A stretch of DNA of 64,000 bases from Paralithodes platypus (Eukaryota > Arthropoda > Malacostraca > Decapoda > Lithodidae), in the NCBI GenBank assembly GCA_032716605.1, contig CM064519.1, positions 18,462,551 through 18,526,550 on the forward strand, written 5' to 3'. Each line of letters opens with the position of its first letter. Position 1 is the first letter of the stretch. The notes below the pieces were generated by a model. It made no database searches and was not told the DNA's origin. It saw only the letters and a list, made by a program, of their open reading frames with translations. Both the position numbers and the translations under genes were made by a program. This document shows positions 1 to 12,424 of this stretch, in pieces.

Positions 1-1033
1 AACACACTATATTAACCCTCACAACACACTATATTAACCCTCACAACACACTATATTAACCCTCACAACACACTATAGTAACCCTCACAACACACTATAT
101 TATCCCTCACAACACACTATAGTAACCCTCACAACACACTATATTAACCCTCACAACACACTATAGTAACCCTCACAACACACTATAGTAACCCTCACAA
201 CACACTATAGTAACCCTCACAACACACTATATTAACCCTCACAACACACTATATTAACCCTCACAACACACTATAGTAACCCTCACAACACACTATATTA
301 ACCCTCACAACACACTATAGTAACCCTCACAACACACTATAGTAACCCTCACAACACACTATATTAACCCTCACAACACACTATAGTAACCCTCACAACA
401 CACTATATTAACCCTCACAACACACTATAGTAACCCTCACAACACACTATAGTAACCCTCACAACACACTATAGTAACCCTCACAACACACTATAGTAAC
501 CCTCACAACACACTATAGTAACCCTCACAACACACTATAGTAACCCTCACAACACACTATATTAACCCTCACAACACACTATAGTAACCCTCACAACACA
601 CTATATTAACCCTCACAACACACTATAGTAACCCTCACAACACACTATAGTAACCCTCACAACACACTATAACCCTCACACTACTATAGTAACCCTCACA
701 CACTATATTAACCCTCACAACACACTATAGTAACCCTCACAACACACTATAACCCTCACAACACTATAGTAACCCTCACAACGCACTATAGTAACCCTCA
801 CAACACACTATAACCCTCACAACACACTATAGTAACCCTCACAACACACTATAGTAACCCTCACAACACACTATATTAACCCTCACAACACACTATAGTA
901 ACCCTCACAACACACTATAGTAACCCTCACAACACACTATAGTAACCCTCACAACACACTATAGTAACCCTCACAACACACTATATTAACCCTCACAACA
1001 CACTATATTAACCCTCACAACACACTATATTAA
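1..1033. repeat. 22-bp minisatellite array, left block
   Basis: About 47 head-to-tail copies of a 22-bp unit (core AACCCTCACAACACACTATA). Two monomer variants, ending ..TATAGTAA and ..TATATTAA, are interspersed without obvious blocks. A few units near 660-810 carry deletions. The array starts at or before the window edge and stops abruptly at a LINE tail, then resumes at 1951 with the same two variants, so the two blocks were once one array. No coding capacity. Confidence 0.98.
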
Positions 1034-1950
1034 GAACATAAGAACATAAGAAAATGGGAGTCTGCAGAAAGCCGATTGGCCTAAGCAAGGCAGATCCCTG
1101 TCCCACACAACCCCAATTACAAGCCCAATTATAGGCTCAACACTCTAATACCCTGAGGATCATCTTACCAAACCGGTTAGAGATTAACGCAGGATTACGG
1201 GGGTCTGCAGAGCGCTGATTGGCCCAACCCGGCTGATCCCCCTTCACACCCAACCCTTCTCGTCCATATGCTTATCCAATTTTTTTCTTAAAGCTCCCTA
1301 TCGTTCTTGAATCCACTATATCACTTGGGAGCCTATTCCACCCATATACAACTCTGTTACCAAACCAATATTTGCCTATATCTTTTCTGAAATGAAATTT
1401 ATCTAATTTGAAACCATTGGTACGAGTTCTTTCGCTATCACTGAGCTTTAGTACATTTGTCATGTCCCCTTTGTTAATCCCACTAACCCACTTGAACACC
1501 TCTATCATATCCCCTCTAACTCTGCCTCTCTAACGAATGTAAACCTAATTTCTTCAACCTTTCTTCATACGGAAAATTTCTAATATTATGGATCATTTTT
1601 GTCATTCTACGCTGAATTCTCTCCAATGAATCTATGTCATTCTGTAATAAGGACACCAAAATGGACAGCATAATCCATATGGGGTCTCACTAATGACAAG
1701 TAAAGTTTTAAGATAACATCAGCAGTTCTGTTACTCACACTCCTAGAGATGAACCCGAGAATCCTGTTTGCCTTATTACGAACGCTTATACACTGTTTTC
1801 TAGGCTTCAAATCATTGCTAACAAACACACCTAGATCTTTCTCGCAGTCTGAATTTTCTAATTCTAAATTAGCTAGTTTATATTTAACATTTGTTTGCAT
1901 CTTCCCTATCTTTAATACCTTGCATTTGTCAATGTTAAACTTCATCTGCC
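1034..1950 (-). mobile_element. 5'-truncated CR1-type LINE (3' end), inserted in the satellite
   Basis: On the minus strand, 1960-1637 encodes the post-RT region of a LINE polyprotein (residues like NIDKCKVLKIGK and KDLGVFVSNDLKP). After frame breaks, 1508-1272 encodes its C-terminus (NRVVYGWNRLPSDIVDS). The 3' UTR ends in two to three copies of the octamer TTCTTATG, the kind of short 3' tail typical of CR1 elements. The RT core and endonuclease are missing (5' truncation). Both flanks are satellite, with only a 3-5 bp possible target duplication (TAA/ATTAA). Other copies of this tail lie at 44130-44938 and 58378-58804. It is a dead copy. Assignment to the CR1/L2 group is from motif style, not a search. 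Confidence 0.85.
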
Positions 1951-2903
1951 TAACCCTCACAACACACTATATTAACCCTCACAACACACTATAGTAACCC
2001 TCACAACACACTATAGTAACCCTCACAACACACTATATTAACCCTCACAACACACTATATTAACCCTCACAACACACTATAGTAACCCTCACAACACACT
2101 ATAGTAACCCTCACAACACACTATAGTAACCCTCACAACACACTAGAGTAACCCTCAACACACTATAGACCCTCACACACACCATAACCCTCACAACACT
2201 ATAGAACCCTCACAACACCTATAGTAACCCTCACAACACACTATAACCCTCACAACACAGTAACCCTCACAACACACTATATTAACCCTCACAACACACT
2301 ATAGTAACCTCACAACACACTATATTAACCCTCACAACACACTATAGTAACCCTCACAACACACTATAGTAACCCTCACAAAACACTATAGTAACCCTCA
2401 CAACACACTAGTAACCCTCACACACACAATAGTAACCCTCACAACACACTATAGTAACCCACAACACACTATAGTAACCCTCACAACACACTATAGTAAC
2501 CCTCACAACACACTATATTAACCCTCACAACACACTATAGTAACCCTCACAACACACTATATTAACCCTCACAACACACTATAGTAACCCTCACAACACA
2601 CTATAGTAACCCTCACAACACACTATAGTAACCCTCACAACACACTATAGTAACCCTCACAACACACTATAGTAACCCTCACAACACACTATAGTAACCC
2701 TCACAACACACTATAGTAACCCTCACAACACACTATATTAACCCTCACAACACACTATAGTAACCCTCACAACACACTATAGTAACCCTCACAACACACT
2801 ATAGTAACCCTCACAACACTAGTAACCCTCACAACACACTATAGTAACCCTCACAACACACTATAGTAACCCTCACAACACACTATAGTAACCCTCACAA
2901 CAC
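1951..2903. repeat. 22-bp minisatellite array, right block
   Basis: Roughly 43 copies of the same 22-bp unit as 1-1033. Between about 2140 and 2480 the units are degenerate, with several short deletions (for example CACACTAGAG, CACAGTAACC). The block ends at 2903 in unique sequence. Confidence 0.98.
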
Positions 2904-3180
2904 GATGACTCCATTATCATTTAGTGTGGCTGAAATTATATATTTAATTCCCAAAATGTGTCTCCTTTCAAGATGCCCGAAATTCACTAAATACACTTTT
3001 CCATTCCACTAAGTGCTTGCTTTCTTAAATTATGGCTACACTAGACAATTTACTGAGCATAGGAATGCCCTCTCGTGGTGAAGGGGCTAATTCAGAGGTC
3101 GTGAAGGTTGGGCTTCCTTGTTTTGCAGCTCTCTTTTTTGTTCATATTTGTATGGTCGTATGATATATTCCAGCTTTTTC

Positions 3181-3547
3181 TTAAGGGGGATGACCTGCCT
3201 TTTTTCTCTCCTTTTCTCTCTTTCTCTGGCTTGTATCCATTCGGCCCCATTCAGCCTACTGTGTTAAGACTTTTATCCTCGTCCAGGTGTCGATTTCTTC
3301 GCGAGCCAGCATTGTATGGAGAAATCCGGCTTCGCCAGAGACATTTTTCTATTGAAAAATTTACAAATTTAGCCTGATGTCAAACACGTTTTTAAAATAT
3401 GCTGGCTCGCTACTGCTCGCCAGGATAAAATCGACACCTGGATGGGGATAAACGTCTTAAAACAGTAGGCTGAAAGAGGCCGAATGGATACAAACCAGAG
3501 AGAAAGAGAGAGAGAGAGAGAAAAAAAAGCGAGGTTGGCCCCCTTAA
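3181..3547. repeat. Foldback element bounded by TTAA
   Basis: Two arms of roughly 120-145 bp (about 3181-3307 and 3402-3547) are inverted copies of one another. Matching blocks include TCGATTT/AAATCGA next to CAGGTGTC/GACACCTG, CATTCGGCC/GGCCGAATG, and the ends TTAAGGGGG/CCCCCTTAA. The right arm carries an internal (GA)n run. TTAA at both ends fits piggyBac-type target duplication. Part of the arm resembles the interspersed repeat at 5105-5420 and 16340-16615. No ORF of interest. Confidence 0.7.
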
Positions 3548-4867
3548 AGTGTGAAGGTTAGGCTCCCATGTGTGGTGCTCGGTGATGTTCTTGTCTTTAT
3601 ACAGTATTTTTACAGTCGCATATAGAAACATGGACACACAATCGTTGAATAGATGTGCCCCCAGTTGAGGACTTTGTGTTAGAATCTGTGAACAATGACT
3701 TGATTAATTGTAATTACTTGATATAGGCTCCAAAATAATCGCGGCACATGCACTTATCTTGGCCACCCAAAAGCTTAAATTTGCCTCTTGAAGCTATTCA
3801 AGTTCAACAGGTAAAAACGGTAAGGATAATGCAAGACTCGGATTTAAGATGGTCACGATGCCCCATTTTTAGCCATCAAACACATTAATAGGATAAACAT
3901 TTCGGATATTGTGAGTAGTGTGAATGCGCTTATTCGGTCATAATAATTGTATCAGCTTGAATACAATTAATTAACTTTCATATGCCAAGGTTTATTCACT
4001 TTAAATTAGGTAACTCCATATAAGTGTATTCATATTAGGAAGAACGTCTTGCACAAAAATCATTAATTAGATAAATATTGTAATTCTTTAGTTCCTAAAG
4101 GTATTATTCCCCTCAAACTCAGGAAGTTACCTTTAAGGTGTCTGCGTTTCATTAACCATTTTCACATCACGATTATTTGTTTATATTTTAGCTACCTGCA
4201 GTCAACTTCCTCAAAAGTACACTCGGATGCCATAGTCTTCAGCCCACCCATAAATATTCGTGGACCTCACCTGTGTGTAATGGTGGAAGTACTGTACATC
4301 ACTGGAAACGAATTTATGAATATAATTTTTCTATACATCAACTACAAAACTATACTGTATATAATATTTGTTGAAAAGCAAGTTATATCCAAAAACTAAT
4401 CCAGCTAGTTATAATTGCATGAAGAAGAACACAGAGGGTCCACGAATTGTTATGAGTGGGCTACAGACTACAGCATCCGAGTGTACAGTCGCGCTAATAA
4501 GTCATGTCCCAGCTGTCATTACGTTTGGCTCGCTCTGTGTTGTATTAATGTCTGTCAGATGTTGAATAGGGTGGGTAAGTGTAGGAACATGTTTGTATAT
4601 TTCACTCGATATGAAAAAAATGAAGCTTAGATATTGCTGATACCAATTAGTGATCAAAACATACTTGGTGCCGAGACCTGACTTATTAGCGCCACTGTAC
4701 CTCTAGGTATACCAGGGTATAAAATATTATCCCAAATAACACTATGACTTTTATTTAAGAGGTCCGTTTGAATTTACTAAAACCACATGACGGTAATTAT
4801 GATAAAAACAAAAGAGTCGTTATATTTTTAGGAGAGTCGACCCTTACGGTATTAGAGCACCTTTTTC
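3548..4867. other. No gene recognised
   Basis: AT-rich sequence with only short open frames that lack recognisable motifs or repeat structure. I see no RNA gene, repeat family or regulatory element that I can support. Confidence 0.6.
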
Positions 4868-5050
4868 CACTTTATTTAGGCTGTCATTAGACGATTTTGT
4901 ACAACTTTAGAAGGCTCTCTAAGAATCAGAGATCAAATTTAGTCTCAATTGACCCTCTGACTTCCAATATGTCTTCCTAAACTAATAAAATTGCCTAGTC
5001 ATCGCCAGAATATGAGGGAGAAGTGCGTCCTCAAATGCTGAAGGGTCACC
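4868..5050. repeat. Degenerate foldback MITE, piggyBac-like family
   Basis: The left segment (GTCATTAGACGATTTTGTAC.. CTTTAGAAG) and the right segment (CTTCCTAAACTAATAAAATT..CTAGTCATCGCC) are diverged inverted copies. The same core recurs in the better preserved elements at 12425-12632 and 21685-21877. The ends are too eroded to define. Confidence 0.5.
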
Positions 5051-5104
5051 TAGGCGAGTATAATAAAGGGAACAGTTTATTATTTTATTTTATTTTATTT
5101 TTTG

Positions 5105-5420
5105 GGGGGAGGGTCTATTTATTTATATAGTAATTTATTTTTTAGTTTCCTCCCTAGACCTCCATAAAACTTAAAACATAAACATCCATTAGATCCCCTT
5201 TCGAGATTAATTTGCACATTTTTCGGTAGAAAAATGTCATAGCCGAAGGCCGGTTCCTCCACAATTACAAGCTTGCTATCGCTCGCCAGGAGAAAAAATC
5301 GACACCTAAATAGCACGAAAGGTCTTAATATTTACAAAGAAATGGGGCGAAAGGTCTTCAAATCGACAAACCAATGGGGAAAACGTCTTAAAATCTCAAA
5401 GCCAATGGGGCTAAACATGA
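5105..5420 (+). repeat. Interspersed repeat, family R2
   Basis: About 300 bp that recurs in inverted orientation at 16340-16615 and partly at 17449-17580. Shared blocks are TTTCCTCCCTAGACCTCC, the GCCGAAGGCCGG palindrome followed by a CGCTCGCCAGGA stretch, and GAAAGGTCTTAATATT. No coding capacity or ends with a target duplication were found, so its class is unknown. Confidence 0.7.
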
Positions 5421-5584
5421 GGAAGAAAGGGGACCAGAAAAACGACCCCCACCCCTTAAACAAGTCTAGTTCAATTATAACCTGTGACTCATTGGTTTAT
5501 TGTACGAGTGAAGGCCACTAGCCATTACACCGTACTTTATTGTATAACTAACCTAAAACTCTACCTAGCACGGGACAAGAAATA

Positions 5585-5921
5585 TTATACCCGGTACCTG
5601 ACTTGATATTATAACCACAAACGTTTCCTATAACGAGTTCGATCCATTATACCTGACTTGATATTAAACTAACTACCAACGTTCACTATAACGAGTCCGA
5701 GCCATCACAAACGTTTCCTATAACGAGTCCGATCAATTATACTTGACTTGATAGTATGACTAACCACAAACGTTTCCTATAACGAGTCCGAACCATTATA
5801 CTTGACTTGATAGTATGACTAACTACAAATGTTTCCTATAACGAGTCTGAGCCATTATACCTGACTTGATAGTATGACTAACCACAAACGTTTCCTACAA
5901 CGAGTCCAAGCTATTATACTT
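5585..5921. repeat. 59-bp minisatellite, left part
   Basis: The landmark ACGTTTCCTATAACGAGT recurs at 5621, 5679, 5711, 5770, 5829 and 5888. The main period is 59 bp, with one short unit of 32 bp. The array is split by a LINE tail and continues at 6395. Confidence 0.9.
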
Positions 5922-6394
5922 AGACAAAATTGAAAGGAAGGCCTTTCGTATCATTAACTCCCGTCCACTCACCAACTCTCTGCAATCTCTCTCTCTCTCC
6001 CTTATGTCGCCGCAATGTTGCATCTCTCTCGCTATTCTATCGCTACTATAATAATTAGTGTTCCTCAGAGCTTTCCCAGTGTATACCACCTCCTTTACGT
6101 AGGGCATGTGGTACCCATCTTGCAACACATTCCCACCCCTACTCTGTGCAACTCTCCAACCCAAGAGTGAAACTTTACTCTCAGACTTTCTTCTATTCAA
6201 CAGCTGAGCTCTGGAACTCTCCCAGAATCAGTCTTTCCCTCTTCCTATGACTTAAATTGCTTCAAACTCCGTGTGTCCAGGCATTTTGGCTCGAACGTCC
6301 CTTGATTTTGGCCCTGTCACTCTTTCAACTATGGGGGAGGCACTCGCTATAGGCAGTTCTGCCTTTTGCCTCCCTCACTCACATAGAAAAAAAA
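5922..6394 (+). mobile_element. LINE 3' fragment (family beta) inserted in the 59-bp minisatellite
   Basis: The plus strand encodes the degenerate C-terminus of a LINE polyprotein (KIERKAFRIINSRPLTNSLQ near 5926; FGPVTLSTMGEAL near 6310), followed by a poly-A tail. ATACTT at 5916-5921 repeats at 6395-6400 as a 6-bp or slightly longer target duplication. Stops and frameshifts are present, including a (CT)n run inside the frame. Further copies of this tail lie at 15040-15110, 25640-25805, 34905-35030, 35095-35265, 38826-38935 and 50900-51125. Within the window the family is present only as 3' ends, meaning short 5'-truncated insertions. Confidence 0.85.
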
Positions 6395-6645
6395 ATACTT
6401 GACGATAATATAACTAACCCAAAACTCTACCTAGCACGAGAAAAGAAACATAATAACGTTTATGATATTATGACTAACTACAAACGTTTCCTATAACGAG
6501 CCAGATATACTGTATAGCTGACTTGATACTATAACTAACTATAAACGTTTTCTATAACGAGTCAGAGCCATTATACCTGTCTTGATAGCATGACTAACTA
6601 GTAAACCACAAACGTTTCCAATAACGAATCAGATCCATTATACAT
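6395..6645. repeat. 59-bp minisatellite, right part
   Basis: Four further, more diverged units carrying ACGTTT..CTATAACGAG, directly after the LINE poly-A tail. Confidence 0.85.
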
Positions 6646-6745
6646 AAGTACATAAGGAAAATTGAAATCTGCAGAAGGTGTATATTGGCCCATACGAGGC
6701 AGACCCCTTCTTCCCTACATCCCTACTTTTGTTTTCTATGTGTGT
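6646..6745. mobile_element. Short LINE tail scrap
   Basis: Contains ACATAAG repeats followed by TCTGCAGAAGG and TTGGCCCATACGAGGCAG. This is a diverged relative of the CR1-type tail at 1034 (TCTGCAGAAAGCCGATTGGCC). No ORF. Confidence 0.6.
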
Positions 6746-7096
6746 GAGAGAGAGAGAGAGTTATTTTACATCTATATACTGTATATCCCTTACACTATCT
6801 GATTTGATATTTGTTTGACCATGACTCACATACTGTACAGCTGGCATTTAAGTACAGGTGTTATTTAATATATGTTATTACGATCAGCTGTTATGTTTTT
6901 GTTGGGTGCTGATATCGAGGAATGTGGTGAATACCTAGTGTGGTAAGGTAGGATATACGTGATGATAGATAGATTGATGTGGTTATATATAGAGACAGAG
7001 AAATAGATAGTTATATACAAATAGAGAGAGGCAGACGGACAGACAGACATACAAAACAAATACACAGCTAAACAGACAGACAAACATACATTGAAT

Positions 7097-7100
<4 letters not shown>

Positions 7101-7143
<43 letters not shown>

Positions 7144-7232
7144 GAACAGGTATAAGGTATAAGGTTACTCTTCCTTAATTTGAAGACTATTTACTGAGTG
7201 TAGGCTCTCCAAATGTACAGTTACACACGTAC

Positions 7233-7276
<44 letters not shown>

Positions 7277-7640
7277 ACTGTATAGCATTAGGTACACAAA
7301 CAAGAAAGAGAAGAGAGAAGAGTCGAGGAAGAGATAGAGAAAAAACACAGAGCGATCGAGAGATAAGAACTCCAAGAACCCTAAGAAGACTGGCTGCTAG
7401 CGACAGGAGAACAGATCTTTAGAAGGGGAGGAGCAAGAGAGAGAGAGAGAGTTAAAATATTCTAACCTTAACCTAAAGGCTTAAATATTTGTTTTACTAT
7501 TAGTATATAGGCCCTCCCAGTGTACAGTTACACGCGCAAGAGAAGAGAAGAGAAGAGAAGAGAAGAGAGAGAGAGAGGAGAGGAGAGAGTTAAAATATGA
7601 TAACCTTAACCTAAAGTCTTCAATATTACTGTGTCTACAG
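7101..7640. repeat. GA microsatellites within a threefold duplicated unit
   Basis: (GA)n runs lie at 7101-7137, 7234-7273 and about 7425-7450, with a GAGAA-type run at 7540-7590. The flanks GTACAGTTACACRCG and TAACCTTAACCTAAAG recur (about 7213, 7523 and 7650 for the first; about 7460 and 7605 for the second), so a unit containing the microsatellite was duplicated locally. Open frames here are microsatellite artefacts (RERERE/LSLSLS). Confidence 0.85.
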
Positions 7641-7847
7641 GCCCTCCCAAGGTACATTTACCCGCACAAACCCCGCGACCCTGAATCACTGCCATTGTTT
7701 GTATAGTTTTTCTGCTAATTATCGTGCACGCATATAATCACTTCCCCTTCAACCCCAACTGATAATTACTGGTGGTTAAAAAGACTCGGAAAACGTATGC
7801 TTAGTTTCATTGTTTATTCTTGTTCAGTTCGTGAGGGGGTTGCTCTT

Positions 7848-7922
<75 letters not shown>
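7848..7922. repeat. (CT)n microsatellite
   Basis: About 75 bp of uninterrupted CT immediately upstream of the truncated LINE. It is part of no gene. Confidence 0.99.
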
Positions 7923-7923
<1 letters not shown>

Positions 7924-7926
<3 letters not shown>

Positions 7927-10578
7927 TATGTAATGTTTGAGAACAGCCGAATAAATAAAAATGGAGGTGGCGTTTTATTTTATATCAAAGAAAGTCTTAA
8001 CCCGACCCTCTTGTCAAAACCTCAAATTGTGAACGTCGACACATCTTTTGTGCTAATAAAGAATAATAAAGGTACAAAAATAATACTTGCGTTAATATAC
8101 AGACCTCCAGCTCAATCAGCGCAAACTGACCGAGAAATTTACGAACAAATTGCAGATGTAAGTAACTCACAAGATACCGTAATTTTTGGCGACTTTAATT
8201 TACCTGTGACCAAGTGGGGCGATACTCTTACTTCACACTCCGGACATGACTTGTATACGAACTTGCAAGAGAGTTCGCTTTAATCAATTTGTTCGAACGC
8301 CGACCCGACCCGTGGTAATAACGTTCTTGACATTGTACTTGCAACAAAAGAAGAATTGATAGAGAATTTGAATGTTGGTGATGAATTCAGTAACAGCGAC
8401 CATCGTACGATAACTTTCACTTTAAAGTTTACTAGTAACGAACCAATAGTAGCATCGAAAAAGTCCCTAATTTCAAGAAAGCAAACTTCCATAAACTTAG
8501 AGCTATGTTTAAAGAAACTGACTGGAGCTTTTTAATTAACAATAACGACATAAATACATCTTGGAAGTTATTCGAAACCACTTACCTAAAAGCAGTGCAA
8601 GACTGCATACCATCGAAAATACGGCGTCCAGGCCATAATAATAAGCCCAAATGGTGGAATAAAGATATTTCAAACTGCCTGCTTGCTAAAAAAAATTTGC
8701 TAATGATAGATTAAAATCCTCACAAAATGACGAAGAACGGGTGAAATTTGTAGAGCTACGACGCAAAGCCAAAAAGTTAATTAAGCAAAGTAAAAAGACC
8801 TTAGAGTTACATATTGCGAATCAAAGTAAACAAACCCGAAAGAATTCTATAGTTATATCAGAAAGAAAAAAGTAGTTACTTCAACTGTTGGACCGTTAGT
8901 CGATGAAAAAGGAGAATACACCAAAGACGAAGTACAAATGAGTAATGCCCTCAATACCTTCTTTGCATCAGTTTTTACAACAGAAGACCTCAGTGATATC
9001 CCTACACCATCGCCGATTCAGATTGATAATTCAGATGTTCTAAGCAATATCACCGTTACAGAGAGAGAAGTATTGAATTGTTTAGATAAACTCAAGGTAA
9101 ATAAAACGCCAGGACCTGATACAATCTCGCCTAGAGTTCTAAAGGAAGCTAAGAATGAGCTCTCCAAACCACTGACATTACTATTCAATAAATCCTTGCA
9201 GTCTGGAACTATGCCTGATCAGTGGAAGCTAGCCAACGTAACACCGATATTCAAAAAAGGCAGCAAATCCCTACCCAGTAACTATCGCCCAATTAGCTTA
9301 ACCTCAGTTGTATGTAAAATGCTAGAAACGGTCATACGAGACAGACTCGTAAATCACTTAGAGGAAAATAACATACTTAAAGATACTCAACACGGCTTTT
9401 CGTAAAAAACGTTCCTGTTTAACAAACCTCTTAGACTTCTTCCACGATATCCTCAACCTCTACGATGAGAGTAAAGCTGTAGATATTATATACCTTGATT
9501 TTCAAAAGGCCTTTGACAAAGTTCCCCACAAACGTTTACTGCTAAAACTAAAAGCGCATGGAATACAAGACGGTGTGTTGAAATGGATAGAAAATTGGCT
9601 CAGCAACAGAAAGCAAAGGGTAGTCATAAACGGTAAGGCATCTAAATGGACCAATGTAAGTAGCGGGGTACCCCAGGGATCGGTACTAGGACCAATTCTC
9701 TTTCTAATTTACATCAACGACATAGATGAGGGTCTCACCTGCACAATCTCAAAATTTGCTGACGATACAAAAATTGCAAATAGCGTACTCTCAAAGAACA
9801 AGTTGACGATATGCAACACAATCTAGATAAATTGTCATGTTGGGCCCAAATTTGGCAAATGAGTTTCAATGCGGATAAATGTAAAGTATTACATGTCGGA
9901 TACCTAAATGAGAAAGCAAACTATTCGATGAATGGCACTCGGCTTAAGAATGTAAACAGAGAAACTGATCTGGGAGTAACAATATCGAGTAACCTAAAAC
10001 CGAGTCAACAATGTTCAGAAGTTGTTAAGAAGGCAAACAAAATAATTGGCTTTATAGGCTGGTCATTTGAGCATAAATCCAAAGAAGTTATCCTAACCCC
10101 TTACAATTCCTTAGTCCGCCCTCTTCTGGAATACTGCGTTCAATCCTGGTGCCCTTATTACCAAAAAGATATAAACAAGCTAGAACGAGTTCAACGTAGA
10201 GTTACCAAAATGATACCTAGCCTAAAGAACAAACCATACGAAGAGCGTCTTAGAGAATTAAATCTATTTCCTTTAACCCAGCGCAGATTAAGAGGCGACT
10301 TAATTCAAGTGTTCAAAATCATCAAAGGCATCGACAATATGAACTGTAGTAAGTACTTCACTATCGACCAATCTAATTACACGCGGGGAAACGGTTGCAA
10401 AATTATTGGTAAATCTTTTATCTCGCACGAATCTAAGAATTTCTTCTTCAATCGAGTTGTCAACTTGTGGAATGGGCTTCCCCGAGACGTTATAGACTGC
10501 AGCACCGTTGATTCATTTAAATTCCGCCTAGACAAATATCTCGCATCAAACCCGCGACTGACTGCGTTTGTAAATAAA
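7924..10578 (+). pseudogene. LINE endonuclease-reverse transcriptase ORF2, frameshifted
   Basis: Encodes the enzyme that nicks target DNA and copies the element's RNA. Endonuclease remnants are NGGGVLFYIKESL (about 7960) and VIFGDFNLPVTKWG (about 8180), with SDHRT near 8397. The RT runs from the NVTPIFKKG motif (about 9236) through [15 protein letters not shown] (about 9490), [11 protein letters not shown] (about 9661) and FADDT (about 9757). The C-terminal region ends in NRVVNLWNGLPRDV (about 10450) and a TAA at 10579-10581. Reading passes through at least five frame changes (near 8268, 8455-8500, 8690, 8845, 9403 and 9800), each 1-2 nt, while the protein between them stays well conserved. 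That means either recent death or uncorrected sequencing indels. Confidence 0.88.
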
Positions 10579-10800
10579 TAACTTTATCCTCCCCTCAGTT
10601 ACTAACCCATATGTCCCCTACTAACTTCCTAATCCTGCCACGTTAGTGGCAGGGCAGTAGTTCCCTTTCCAATGTTCCCTTACCCACTCTAAACCACTGT
10701 TTGGACACTTGATCCTCAGTGTTTTGGAGGACAAGCAGCCTAGAAGGGTCACTAGATCTGTTGTTGCTTGATTTCCTTTGTACTCCTTTGTACTCTATCT
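7924..10800 (+). mobile_element. CR1-like LINE, 5'-truncated, nearly complete 3' part
   Basis: Starts within the endonuclease domain directly after (CT)n and runs through RT to a 3' UTR. The 3' UTR has a small hairpin (CCTGCCACGTTAGTGGCAGG, about 10636-10655) and ends near a doubled decamer, CTTTGTACTC (about 10778-10798). Domain order (APE endonuclease then RT with FADD) and lack of LTRs make it a non-LTR element of the CR1/Jockey group. The exact 3' end is uncertain because it abuts another (CT)n. Confidence 0.85.

Positions 10801-10804
<4 letters not shown>

Positions 10805-10880
<76 letters not shown>
10805..10880. repeat. (CT)n microsatellite
   Basis: About 76 bp of pure CT, adjoining the LINE 3' end. 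It mirrors the (CT)n at the LINE's 5' edge. Confidence 0.99.
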
Positions 10881-10884
<4 letters not shown>

Positions 10885-10899
10885 CACACACAATCCACT

Positions 10900-12424
10900 T
10901 TTTATAGGTATTGCACTAAAAACTATAATGTTATGCTTTTACACGATATTCCAATATGTGTTAACTATTATATTTTATTTCATCATAATTATGTAGCTTC
11001 ACATATTGACATTTTGTAATGTTGTTAGTGTTTGCTTATTATATTACTATACATTCATTATATTTATTATAAAAATCATTTGCGCATCTTTATCTACATT
11101 ATATGATGCTTCCTTTATTTTAGTATTGTTTACATTGGCATTGTTTTTAATCCTTTCAGTACGGGTGACTTCCTTTTATATGTGTTTTGCCTTATAATTG
11201 ACAAATCAATTTAGCTTAGGAAGGACCTCTAGCAAATAAACTATTACTAATAATCTCAATATTTACTTTTAACAACCACAGACCCTTCCTAAGCTATATA
11301 AAGTAGCCTAAGTAAAGCTAAGATATAATTATAAAGGCGTCAATAAATTGGGTATACAGTGTAAGGAAAAGGAATATCTGTATTCCAATGAGATATTTAT
11401 TACATCTTTCCGTATTTGAGAACGCATTTTTACACTTTATACCTGTTTGCTTTAGAGGATTAGGTGCAAATTAGGAAGGATGTCTACGAATCAAAGGGGT
11501 TAAAAGTATCCCAATTAACTCACTAGCTCCCATAACTTCTTCTTAAACTGAATAAGATCGTCTAATAACAGCCAGAATAAACAGAATAAACTTTCATATC
11601 ACGGCATAATCCTCAAAGGGTTAGGTTGTGTAGAGGTTATATTAACTTATATATATAATGGGTTTGCTAAACCTACTAAGGTTACATACATAAGTTAGGA
11701 GAGACCCACATAAACAACAAAAACATGGAACATAGATTTTGAGAGAAATATACATTAATACAAACAATAAAATTTCCAATATACACAACAATATGATAAT
11801 CGTAATTATCATGGATATCTTCTGTTCTCATATATCATAATTAATGAACAAATAACTAGAAACATTCCTTTAACGTGTATTATATGTTTTACTTATTGTG
11901 TTACTCCCCAAAAGACAAATACACTACCTTCCTATTAATAGAAATCCCCATGAGAATTATAGTGCCTCTGTTGTTGCTTTGACCCACTTGGCAGATTGAG
12001 TCCAGTGTCTGCCTTCCTCTCTCATACACACACCTCTTGTCTTGGCCCACAACCCCTGCCCCACCATCTCAATTCCTACTGATGTTCCTCTCTTGTAATA
12101 AGAACAAAATTTAAATAATTAAATATAAATCAATAATACTCCTCGACAAAACTGTGCGCATCTTGAATATACAAAACACTGGTAAGAGAAACATAATGGA
12201 GGGAAGATCGTATTATGACAATGTTTTGGTTTACAGCTTCTTCGTTTCGAGCTGTAGGAAGTTAGAGAGGGAAAAGTTGTAATATTACAGGCCCATCTTT
12301 ACATACATTACCATTGCGTTAATTTTAGTTGATAGTAACAGCCGTCCTCCAAAGTAAATCTTAAACATATGCTTAGTTAGTTAAAATAGGACTTCAGAGA
12401 CTATCAGCCCTTCTGGAGTATTAA
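10900..12424. other. No gene; AT-rich, with eroded MITE remnants
   Basis: AT-rich non-coding DNA. At about 11260-11625 there are scattered pieces of the foldback family better seen at 12425-12632 (CCTTCCTAAGCTATATAAAG; TTCTTAAACTGAATAAGATC; CTCAAAGGGTTAGG). No open frame with recognisable content. Confidence 0.6.

Noticed and set aside
1..2903. CRISPR-like array of direct repeats
   Set aside because: Units are contiguous 22-mers with no spacers and the context is eukaryotic, so it is a minisatellite.
7213..7422. Open frames rich in Arg-Glu or Leu-Ser near GA/CT runs (also 7810 and 10643-10907)
   Set aside because: They are translations of microsatellites, open in several frames at once.
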